A stretch of DNA of 64,000 bases from Emiliania huxleyi CCMP1516. Its lineage: Eukaryota > Haptophyta > Isochrysidales > Noelaerhabdaceae. The stretch lies in NCBI RefSeq assembly GCF_000372725.1, contig NW_005198966.1:1107338-1171337 (forward strand), in the 5' to 3' direction. Made by a program: the position numbers and the translations under genes. Positions 32,995-41,398 of this stretch are shown piece after piece (the stretch's first letter is position 1; each line of letters begins with the position of its first letter). The notes below the pieces were generated by a model. The model was not told the origin of the DNA and made no database searches. It saw only the letters and a program-made list of their open reading frames with translations.

Positions 32995-34911
32995 ATGCCA
33001 GACACCCACGCTCACGCAGAGGCCGCTCCAGCAACACAGGAAGAGGCGGAGGAGGTCGCCACGCTCACCGCGCTGCCACTGGAGGTGCTCGCAGAAATCG
33101 CCTCGGCGCTGCTGCCGCCGCGCCTCTTCGCAGCACCGCCTGCAGAGTGGCGGCACCTGATGAATCTGGTGTCGGCCTCGCACATCACGCACTTTGCGGC
33201 GCTCGAGGCGCTGCGAGAGCGCGTGCCGGTCGAGAGCGATCTTCGTCCAGCGGAGCTCTGCGCTCTGGCGGGATCGCTGCTGTCCGGCGGCGGCGCCTCC
33301 AGGTGGGCCCCTGTGCGTGCACTGCGGGCTGTGCGGGCAAAGACCAACTTCACCCTCGCCCTCCAAGCGGCGCCCAAGCTGTCGGGCGCGTCGCTCTGCG
33401 CGCTCGCGCCGCACCGCCTGTGCCTTTTCGGCGGTCGGGACTCCTCCTCCGGTGACACTCTTAAGGCCACGTACCTGGTCACGCTGCGATCCGGGGTGGC
33501 GATCTGGGACGAGCTCGTCGGCTGCGCTGCACCCCCGGCCCGCTGCTACCACACCGCCACACTCTGGGAGGAGGGCCACGGAGGAGGAGCAGCTCCGCCG
33601 ATGGTAGTCTTCGGCGGCGCCGGTGACGGCGACGCCGGCAACGAGGCACTCTTCGACGACCTGTGGAGCGCCAGCCTCGCTGCTCCGACCGGCACGGCGA
33701 AGCACGCGGCGGCTCCTCCTCTCTGCTGGAGGCAGCTGCGGCCTCTCGGTGCCTCCTCGCCCGCCGCGCGCTCCTCGCACGTTTGCGCTTCGTGGCCTGC
33801 AGACCGCTCCCTCGTCCTTCACGGCGGCCTCTCGTCGGGCGGCGTGCTCGGCGACACGTGGCTGCTGCGGCCGCACGGCGGAGGCGGCGGAGGCGGCGGA
33901 GGCGGCGGAGGCGGCGGAGGCGGCGGAGGCGGCGGAGGCGGGGGCGGCGGGGGCGGCGGGGGAGGGGGCGGAGGCTGCGAGTGGGTTGAGCTGGCGACGA
34001 GCGGGCCCGCGGTCAAGCGGGCGCACCACTCGGGCGGTGTGGTGAGCGACGCGACGTTGCTCATCTTTTCTGGCCAAGACGAGACGCTCATCACGAGGCG
34101 CACCCTCTCCTCCCTCGACCTGCGGACGGCCACCTGGTCCTCCGTCCCCCTCCCCACCGACACGCCGCCGCACCCGAGCCCCCGCATCGACGGCGCCGCG
34201 GCGGCCGTCCGCGGCGTCGGCCTTGTCGTGTTCGGCGGCGTCGGGGAGGACTTCGGCTTCGTCCCTCCCGCCGACGCGTGGCTGCTGCGCGGCGGAGAGG
34301 ACGTGCGGCCGCCGAGGCGCCTCCTGCCGAGCAAGGCGCAGGCCGCAGGCGGCGCGGGCGGCGCGCCGGACGGACCGTTTCCCGTCGGCCCTCCCGCGCG
34401 CGCGTGCCTCGGGCTGTGCGCGGACGGCCTGACGCTGCACTGCTTTGGCGGCTTCGACGGCGAGGCGGACCTGAACGACCTGTGGAGCCTGAACCTGCAC
34501 CCTCCCCGCCCGGGCGGCGAGCAGCGGGGACGCTTCGACGCGAGCCTCTTCAAGGTGCGCCAGGCAGCGGCCTCGAAGGTGCTCCACGCGACGCCCTGCG
34601 CCTACGGCAACAACTCGATCACGCCTCACATCCACGTCCTCGTCGGGCTTGCCGCTCGCGACGCCGCTCGCGCCGATGGCACTCTCGAGGGCGACGCCGA
34701 CCGGTGGGGGCCCGCCAGCAGAGTTGTGAAGTCTCTCTGCGGCGTCGGCGATGCGCCCGATGCCGACCGTGGCGCGTTGCCTGTGGTCAGCCCGACTCCG
34801 CCAACGACCTCCGACCTCGCCTCTGGCTCGGGCGATGGCCTTAGTTGCGATCAGCAGGCCGCTGTGATCGCCCTTTCGGGAACTGTGAGAGACATTTTGA
34901 AGAATCGTTAA
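32995..34911 (+). CDS. F-box-like kelch-repeat protein
   Basis: A single exon of 638 codons from the ATG at 32995. The N-terminus (LTALPLEVLAEIASALLPPR) resembles an F-box or BTB-free kelch leader. At least five kelch blades follow, each with paired glycines and a W: RLCLFGGRDSSSGDTLKATY, PMVVFGGAGDGDAGNEALF, LVLHGGLSSGGVLGDTWLL, LLIFSGQDETLITRRTLSSL, GLVVFGGVGEDFG and LHCFGGFDGEADLNDLWSL. Together they predict a beta-propeller. Between blades 3 and 4 lies a pure glycine run of about 30 residues encoded by a (GGAGGC)n microsatellite (33878-33975). The last 90 residues are unstructured. Function: protein-interaction scaffold, possibly a ubiquitin-ligase adaptor; inferred. Confidence 0.8.
   Translation: MPDTHAHAEAAPATQEEAEEVATLTALPLEVLAEIASALLPPRLFAAPPAEWRHLMNLVSASHITHFAALEALRERVPVESDLRPAELCALAGSLLSGGGASRWAPVRALRAVRAKTNFTLALQAAPKLSGASLCALAPHRLCLFGGRDSSSGDTLKATYLVTLRSGVAIWDELVGCAAPPARCYHTATLWEEGHGGGAAPPMVVFGGAGDGDAGNEALFDDLWSASLAAPTGTAKHAAAPPLCWRQLRPLGASSPAARSSHVCASWPADRSLVLHGGLSSGGVLGDTWLLRPHGGGGGGGGGGGGGGGGGGGGGGGGGGGGGGGGGCEWVELATSGPAVKRAHHSGGVVSDATLLIFSGQDETLITRRTLSSLDLRTATWSSVPLPTDTPPHPSPRIDGAAAAVRGVGLVVFGGVGEDFGFVPPADAWLLRGGEDVRPPRRLLPSKAQAAGGAGGAPDGPFPVGPPARACLGLCADGLTLHCFGGFDGEADLNDLWSLNLHPPRPGGEQRGRFDASLFKVRQAAASKVLHATPCAYGNNSITPHIHVLVGLAARDAARADGTLEGDADRWGPASRVVKSLCGVGDAPDADRGALPVVSPTPPTTSDLASGSGDGLSCDQQAAVIALSGTVRDILKNR
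33878..33975 (+). repeat. (GGAGGC/GGGGGC)n coding microsatellite
   Basis: An in-frame G-rich hexamer repeat encoding about 30 consecutive glycines in the kelch protein. It is likely length-variable and able to form G-quadruplexes on the coding strand. Confidence 0.9.
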
Positions 34912-35187
34912 CTCTAATAACTGCCTGAAATGTTCGTGTCGGCTTGTAAAAGATTTACGCCATCGACGCGCGCGCGCGACCGCGAGCGAGGGGTGCAGAG
35001 AGCTGCAACTTTGGCTTGGGGGGAGGTTCCGGCGAGTTTTTCGCGATCGGCCGCCCACGAAGGGGCCTAGCGAAACACCGAGACCCGCGACCGCACCCCT
35101 ACGCTCTAGATCGAGGAGGCTTATATAGGTATCCGCTGTGCACCCTCGTCCCTCGACACGACATCATGCGCCGAGAACCACAAGCTC
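34912..35187. other. Short intergenic region
   Basis: Lies between the 3' ends of the convergent kelch and GT49 genes. Nothing recognised. Confidence 0.4.
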
Positions 35188-38100
35188 TTACGCCTTGGTC
35201 GTCCGGGCGGGCGCCGCCGTGCTGAGCCACCCCGCGCTGCGCCACGCCCCCGGTCGAGCCATCGCCTCGAAGAGCGCTCGGACCGACGGGTTGTGGTCAG
35301 CGTAAAAGGACCGCAGCAGAGCCACCGCCTGCTTGCTCTGGCCGGGTGGCGCGCGAGCCGCCGCCTCGCGCGCCGCGATCCCTTCGACGAGCGTGTCGGT
35401 GAGCGGGGGCAGCTGCATGAAGTCGGCGAGCTGGGTGCGGGAGCGCGGAGGGGTGGAGACATGTGAGGCAATGTGCGCGAGAGGGCGAGGGAGCGCAGCG
35501 GGCCGGGCAGGGAGGGTTGGCGACCTGCGCAGCGACGGCGCGAGGCTCCGCTGTCAACTGCGTCGCCTCGAGCAGTAAAAACTGCCGCGGGCTGAAGAGG
35601 CCTAGCCAGCCGCGCAGCTGCGGTGCGTACATGCCCCAGGCGAGGAGGCACTCCATCCAGTTGCACTGCAGCGTGGTGCACGCCTTCCAATCGTCAAAGC
35701 TTACGCCGCCGACGGCGGCACCCCTGCCCCGCAAGCAACCGCGAATGGCCGTCGCCTCGTCGCGCACCTTGCGCGCGAGCGTGCTCCCGTTGAAGTACCT
35801 CTGGTACCCCAAGACGCTGGCTGAAGCGCTGCCAGCGCGGCTGGCGTTTGGGGCGGCGCCGCGTCGAACGGCACCGGGCAAACCGTCCGAGCCGCGGAGC
35901 AAGCGACTCGGCGCGAGCCGCGCCGCAACAGCGCCCCGCAACGCACGCCAGTGTCGGAGTGCGAGCTCCGCCGGATCCCGCAGCACGGCGATGAAGCGCA
36001 GCTGCTCAGCAGGCGGGAGCGCTGAGCGGATGCGCGTCGCAGCCCAACGGGTGTGCAAGTAGGCGGTGGTGTCAACGAGGTGAGCGCAGGGCCTGCCCAG
36101 CGCTGTCCCATTCGAGATGGTAGCCGAGGTGAGCAGGTCAGCTCGTCGCATCAGGCGGGAAGCGGCGCGGGCGAGGCCACCAAGGTAGCGTGTGTCGTCA
36201 TCGAAAAGGCTGAGAGCCCCGACGCAAGTGCCATGCTCTTGCCCGCCGTGCAGTGTGGCAGTGAGCACCTCGGCGGCTGCTTCACGAGGCCCGAGCAAGA
36301 AGACCCGCGGTCTCGGCGCGCTTCCGAGCCACCGGCCGGCGCCGACAGCTGAGGCCTCTGGCGGCTCCCCACTGGCGACTAGCGCGGCTCTCAGCGAGGC
36401 CATTGACGCGAGAAGCGCGCGGCGACCCGTCGCGCCGATCGCCTGTTCCGCCTCATCGCCACGGGGCAGCCAAGCGGCGGCACGCCAGAGGGCCTGCGAC
36501 TCTGGATCGACCTCGACCAGGAGCGGCGCAAGCCGGCCGTTGTATCGCGCGAAAAAGGCGCGCAGCATGTCCTCGGCGGCCTGTCTCGCGGCGGCAATGC
36601 TGGCCCCCGCCGCGGTTGCCGCGTGAATGGTGCGGTGCACTCTGCGGCCGTGTGCTGGAGCGACAGGCCCTTCTTCAGCCGCTGTGCTGTTTGGTGGGGC
36701 CGCAAGGCGGTCCGAGAGATCCTGTGCGACGCACTCGGGCCGCGCTAGGCCGAGGCGTTCGAGGGCGGCGTGCGCGGCGGTAGGCTCGGCAAGGGCCTCC
36801 GCAGGAAGCACGATCCACCGAAACGCTCGCGCCGCGGCGAACCACGCACGCAGCTGAGGCTCGTAGATTCCTCCGCCGACCACGGACGAGCGAAGTCCCG
36901 AGGCGATCAGTGCACATTTCTCCCAGCGCTCGCTGCTTAGCTCGCTCGCCGCGCCATCCCCCGTCGAGCGTGCCGCCACCTCGGACTGCGCCTCCTGGCG
37001 CTTCTGCCCGCCGCCACCGTCTCCCATGCCGCCGCTCAGCGCCGATGGCTCGATACAGCGCAGAAGCGCAGACGCCTCGGCGTACAGCTTGCCTGCGTAG
37101 GTTGCGCCGCGAGCGTAGTCCTGCCGACGGCGAAGCTCGCGCCATCGCACCGCGGCGCGTGAAGCAGGGTCGCGCAGCAACACAAGCAGTGTCGTGGAGG
37201 GCCGCAGCGTCGCCGGGAGTCGGAGCATCGCCTCGGAGGAGTGCAGGTACGAGCCGGAGCCGTCGATGCCGCGCGGCTCCCCGCCGTCGATGAGCGGCCA
37301 GCGGCGCAGGTACCACTCCTGGCCGAGGAGGAAGCGCGCCTCGACGTCAAAAAAGTTGACCTGCCGGTCCCGCCAGCTCGGCTCCGAAGCGTCGGCCCCC
37401 GCGGCCGCCATGCCGCCGACTCGAGAAAGCGTGCGGAACATCTCGACGACGCCGCATCCCTCGCAGCCGAGCATCACCACTGCGGGCCCAGGGTAACGCA
37501 CTGGTGCCGGAGGCGGTGGCGGTGGAAGCGTGAAGGGGCGGCCGGGCGACACTGCCGCCTTAGCAGCCGGGTCGGCGGCGGCTGGGCGGAAGGTGGTTGT
37601 CGGAGGCACACAGTAGGGCGCAACACAGACGCGCTCAGCCTCTGCGACGCAGCTGGACAGCCGACGGTCGCTCATGGCATCGATGCTGGCCTGGTGGCAC
37701 GTATAGTACGAGTAGTTGTACGCGGCGGCGACGCGGTCGCGAAAGGGCGGCCAGCAGCTCTCCCCGATGAGCCAGTCGGTCGGAAAGTGGCCGTACTTTG
37801 CCTTTGGCTTGGCCTCATCGTAGGTGTTGAAGTGGACCAGAAAGACGTCGGGCACCTGCGTGCACAAGGTCAGAGTCGGCTTATAGCGCTCGGCTGAGCG
37901 CAAGCACAGGCCGGAGAGGGGAGGCTAAGGATGGAGCCCACCACGTGCCACGCTGCTTGCTTGGCGGCCAGCTCGTAGTTCCAGGAGACCCGGTCCTTGC
38001 CATAGCCCACGAATGTCTCCTCGTAGGCGTGTGCGTCGGCGCGAGGTACGATGGTGTAGGGCTCGCACCCAAACCGATACTCAGTGGCAAAAGGCGTGTC

Positions 38101-38894
38101 TGCTGAGAGGAAGGTGTGCACCTGGAGCGAGGGTGGCGAGCGGAGCGGCTGTGAGATGAACGGGCGGTGCTGTTGGCCACCGCGACGGCGACTCGGGCGG
38201 AGCTGGTGGCGCTGGTGGCGGCATCGGTGCCAGCGGGGCAGGGGTAGCAGCAGTAGATCACGCTCGCCTGGTCGCACTCGTGTCCACGCTCGTAGACGGC
38301 CGAGGCAAAGGAGATCAGATCGCCCGAGCCGACGAGCTGGCGCAGTGCCGGCTTGTCCAGCGCCTCACCCTCCGCCTCGCTCGGCCGCGGCCCGACTTGC
38401 TCAAAGGCGGCGACGACGAGGACGTTCTTCGAGCCGGGCCGCACCTCGAGCTCTTCGAGGCGCGAGCGCAGCCGCGCCGACGGTCGCACCGGGTAGGGAA
38501 CAAAGTCTACGTCGGCCGCGAACACGTGCGTCGCCTCGCACCCTCGCAGCGCCGCGTTGCGCAGTAGGTTGTAGGGGAAGCGGTTGGACGGGGCGCGGTA
38601 GCCGACGTCACTTACCAGGGCGAGCGCCACGCGCTCTGGCGCCGCGACGGACCTGCCACGGTAGCGCAGCGCCATGTCTGGGCCCGCACCGGCGAGCGAG
38701 GCGTACTCGTCCGCCTCGACGAGCATTGCGATGGAGACCCAGCCGTCCCACGAGAGCAACATGCGGTGCAGCGAGGCAAGCCGCTCCTGCGTCATGATGG
38801 TGAGCAGGCAGACGTTGGAGAGAGGGTCGAATGCGCCGGCGGCCGCCACTCCGCTCGCCATGCCCAGCACGGCGACGGCCACCGGCATCCTCAT
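35188..38894 (-). CDS. LARGE-type GT49 glycosyltransferase fused to two sulfotransferase-like domains
   Basis: Exon 1 starts at the ATG at 38894 (signal peptide MRMPVAVAVLGMASGVAAAG) and ends near 38180 (junction uncertain); then 38121-37942, 37855-35525 and 35430-35188. The GT49 part shows NVCLLTIMTQERLASLHRML, a DxD in AADVDFVPYP, and EPYTIVPRADAHAYEETFVG with GYGKDRVSWNYELA, ending in VPDVFLVHFNTYD as in LARGE/B4GAT1. After a proline linker come two domains with sulfotransferase 3'-PAPS-site style motifs (LLVLLRDPASRAAVRWREL and FIAVLRDPAELALRHWRAL) and NDST-like tails (FFARYNGRLAPLL, FYADHNPSVRALF). Their 5'-PAPS loops are weak (LGCEGCG, LGPREAA). A secreted/Golgi enzyme making sulfated glycans is inferred. 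Confidence 0.75.
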
Positions 38895-39016
38895 AGCGGT
38901 GAGGGAGGAGGCCCCTGGCGGGCGAGGCGCCCCCACCGCGCGTTCGAAATCGGCGGGCGCTTCGCCGCGAACCTGCGCGCAGGCGAGGAAAATTGAATTC
39001 TTTTAGCCGGGTTGGC
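38895..39016. promoter_or_regulatory. Compact divergent promoter region
   Basis: Only 122 bp separate the ATG of the GT49 fusion (minus strand) from the first ATG of the cupin gene (plus strand, 39017). Any promoter must be shared or overlapping. An AT-rich core, gaaaattgaattcttttag, lies at 38988-39006. Confidence 0.5.
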
Positions 39017-39886
39017 ATGCCCGCACCGCGTCCCGCACCACTTTCGAGGCGCTCCTCGTTGTTGTTGCTTCTCGCCGTAAACGAGGTGCACTGCTTTGCC
39101 ATCGCCGCAGCACCAGCACCGAGACCACTGCTACTGGCGTCGAGGCAGTGGGCGCCCAGACTCGTCGAGCCGGACACGTGGTCAGAGTGGACTCTCCGCG
39201 ATGTCGGCATCCTCGACGGCAGTGTGCTGGCAGTGGCAATGAGCGGGTTGTTTGTCCTGAGCTCTCGCAGCGGCAGCGGCGGCGGCGGCGGCAGCAGCGG
39301 CAGCAGCGGCGGCGACAGCAGCGGCAGCAGCACCCGCGATCCCAACGAGCTGCCATCCATCCTTGAGGCGCGCGAGTCTCGCAGCGGCGGACCGCCACAG
39401 ATGGCGGCGCCGGCGGAGGCGCTGCCTGATATCGTCGTCCCGGCTATCAGCGACACGGACGACGAGCGCCTGTGGGTGCCGCAGACGGATTGCCTTTCCT
39501 TCCGGCCGCTTTGCCTGTGCGTGAGCCAAGGCTACTACGTCAATCTTCTGCGCTTCGTCGGCGGTGGCACGCTCGGCTGCCACCGACACTCGTCGCCGGT
39601 GCACGCCCACACGATCCGCGGGACGTGGGGCTACAAGGAGCACGCGTGGGAGGCGCAGGCTGGCACGTACGTCTTTGAGCCACCCGGCGAGACGCACACG
39701 CTCGTGGTCGGGGAGGAGGAGATGATTACGCTCTTCCACGTGACGGGCGCCCTCTTGTACTGCGACCCCGACGACCCCGCCACCGTGCTCGGCTTCGACG
39801 ATGTCTTCACAAAGCTGGAGAAGGCGCGTGCGCACTACGAGCACGTTGGCTTGGGCGCAGATTACGTGGACCAATTCATTCGATGA
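39017..39886 (+). CDS. Cupin protein of the 2,4'-dihydroxyacetophenone dioxygenase (DAD) type
   Basis: A single exon of 289 aa from the first ATG at 39017 (the frame is open upstream but only with non-ATG codons). The N-terminus, MPAPRPAPLSRRSSLLLLLA, is a leader, and a further hydrophobic stretch lies near residue 75 (VLAVAMSGLFVL), followed by a Gly/Ser linker made of GGC/AGC repeats (39270-39335). The C-terminal 150 residues form a cupin: DERLWVPQTDCLSFRPLCLC, GYYVNLLRF, then the metal site GCHRHSSPVHAHTIRG and EPPGETHTLVV. This His-x-His...Glu...His arrangement matches the DAD/acetylacetone-cleaving cupins, which use non-haem iron to cleave C-C bonds. The substrate is unknown; location secretory or plastid, by the leader. 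Confidence 0.75.
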   Translation: MPAPRPAPLSRRSSLLLLLAVNEVHCFAIAAAPAPRPLLLASRQWAPRLVEPDTWSEWTLRDVGILDGSVLAVAMSGLFVLSSRSGSGGGGGSSGSSGGDSSGSSTRDPNELPSILEARESRSGGPPQMAAPAEALPDIVVPAISDTDDERLWVPQTDCLSFRPLCLCVSQGYYVNLLRFVGGGTLGCHRHSSPVHAHTIRGTWGYKEHAWEAQAGTYVFEPPGETHTLVVGEEEMITLFHVTGALLYCDPDDPATVLGFDDVFTKLEKARAHYEHVGLGADYVDQFIR

Positions 39887-40049
39887 CGGCATGGCGGGCG
39901 GCCGGAACGATCTTCTTTCCGGCTGTGTTTCATTCATCATTCGAATACCGCATAGGAAAGAAGTCATGTAGCCGCTCGTGCCCTGTTAGCTGTTTCTTAT
40001 TTGTCAAGAGACTACACTATGCGGAGATCAACTATGGGGGGGGGCAGAT

Positions 40050-40140
40050 CAACTAGAAAGAAAGAAAAAAAGGGAGGGGGAGGACGGCACGCCGCCACCC
40101 CACAGGGATTTTAAAGGGCAGATCAACTAAGCGCCCGAAC
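40050..40140 (-). repeat. Retroposon-like repeat (second subtype) with (TTTC)n tail
   Basis: On the minus strand: ttaaaatccctgtggggtgg, gccgtcctccccctcc, then a T/C tail ending ttctttctttctag. A 10-bp agatcaacta occurs at 40025 and 40048 on one side and at 40120 on the other, possibly a duplicated target. It lies 40 bp upstream of the next gene. Confidence 0.75.
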
Positions 40141-40178
40141 GAGAAATTTCTTTTCCTTGCACGGCTCCCTGCCCGTGG

Positions 40179-41174
40179 ATGCTCCTCGCGCTGCTGACCC
40201 CGCTCGGCCTCAACGTCCCGGCTGCGTGCCCGCGGGCCGCCGTCGCTGCGTGCACGCCAGCGGCTCGCGCGGCGCCGGCGGCCGCGGCCGCGACGGCCGG
40301 CTCTGGCGGCCTCAGCGCAGCCGCCGCGATCGCAGCCTTCTGGTCCCAAGTGGTTGAGACACAGAAGACGCAGACGCGACGAGAGGCGACCCTGCCGATC
40401 GAGGCGACGGCGGACGCGGCGCTCGTCCTGGAGTACATGAACAGCTGCGCTGACCTTTGCAGATCAGACGCCTGCTCCGTCACGCTGCCGGCGACGGAGC
40501 AGGCGACAGCGGACGCGGCCATCCGGGTGGTCGTCGAGCCCACGGCCGCCTCGTCGCTCGAGCCGCCGCCGTCGCCCGCCAGAGAGGCCGCCGCCAGCAC
40601 CACGCGCGAGGCGGCCCTCGAGCAGATGATGACGTGGTTCACGGGCGCGCTGATGGCTTGCGAGATCGGCGACATCGACGCCGACGCGGACGACGCCGCG
40701 ACGGACGACGAGACGTTCGTCGCGCTGGGCCGCTCGCTGCTGCACACCAAGTCGTCGGAGGTCACCTTCGCCCCCACCGTCCAGGAGATGCACGCCGACC
40801 TCTGGAGGCTCGTGGCCGAGTCGGACTACCTGCTCGACGGCTCGGGCGGCGCGCGCACCCGCCGCTGCCGTCCGCCCAGCGCCGGCTGGCGTGCCTCCGT
40901 GATCAGACCGCCGCGCCACGCCGCGCCCGCAGGCGCCGCCCTCTTCGTCGCCCCCGCCTTCACCAACTTTGAGATATTTGACGACTTCAGCCTGCTTGTG
41001 CGCTCGGGGCTCCGCTACCTCGTCTCGCCCAAGATCGAGGTGCACGTGTACCACCCGCTCGCGCGGAGCGAGAGGCTGCGCGCGCCAATGCCGACCGTTC
41101 ACATCTATCTCGACAACGAGGACCTGTTCGCTGACGGCGACGGCACACTCGCCTCCCTCCTAGGCTCGATGTGA
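40179..41174 (+). CDS. Divergent DUF1415-like protein
   Basis: The frame is open from 40179 to 41174; a stop-free 84-nt GC-AG intron (40849-40932) probably removes a poorly conserved Arg/Pro block, giving about 303 aa and the junction DGSG-GAALFVAPAF. The N-terminus (MLLALLTPLGLNVPAACPRA) is a leader rich in Ala. The C-terminal half has LFVAPAFTNFEIFDDFSLLV, KIEVHVYHPL, and RAPMPTVHIYLDNEDLF. This follows the DUF1415 order (lLv.p.f..F.dfl; qv..fHP; RSP.P.lHll) seen more clearly in the gene at 5.7-7.5 kb. The LCPF motif is replaced by TWFTGALMACEIG. I treat it as a distant relative; it could be an unrelated protein with chance similarity. Confidence 0.5.
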   Translation: MLLALLTPLGLNVPAACPRAAVAACTPAARAAPAAAAATAGSGGLSAAAAIAAFWSQVVETQKTQTRREATLPIEATADAALVLEYMNSCADLCRSDACSVTLPATEQATADAAIRVVVEPTAASSLEPPPSPAREAAASTTREAALEQMMTWFTGALMACEIGDIDADADDAATDDETFVALGRSLLHTKSSEVTFAPTVQEMHADLWRLVAESDYLLDGSGGARTRRCRPPSAGWRASVIRPPRHAAPAGAALFVAPAFTNFEIFDDFSLLVRSGLRYLVSPKIEVHVYHPLARSERLRAPMPTVHIYLDNEDLFADGDGTLASLLGSM

Positions 41175-41182
41175 GCGGCAGC

Positions 41183-41207
41183 GCACTTGGAGCACTTGGA
41201 GTGCAGT
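41183..41207. repeat. 25-bp repeat shared with 61910-61934 (inverted)
   Basis: The sequence gcacttggagcacttggagt plus GCAGT is found exactly, reverse-complemented, at 61910-61934. It begins 8 bp after the stop of the preceding gene. Confidence 0.85.
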
Positions 41208-41398
41208 CATTACCAATTTCTTGGGCGTCCAATTTCTTTTTTCGTGCCAGTGCGCGCCAGTCCCGTGCCCAGTGTTGTGCGAGGGAGTTTTGTTGTAAGA
41301 TTCTTTTTTCCACACAAGTGGGACGCCCAAATGGGACGCCCTCCGACCAACCCCCCAGTCCCGGACTTGCTTCGAAAAGAGCTGAAGAATCAAATGCC

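Noticed and set aside
32926-35058. A 710-codon minus-strand frame opposite the kelch gene
   Set aside because: The plus strand has clear kelch blades and an ATG; the opposite frame is Arg/Ala/Gly-rich with no domain.
38993-39016. Upstream TTG as start of the cupin gene
   Set aside because: The first ATG at 39017 gives a proper leader peptide; there is no reason to invoke a non-ATG start.
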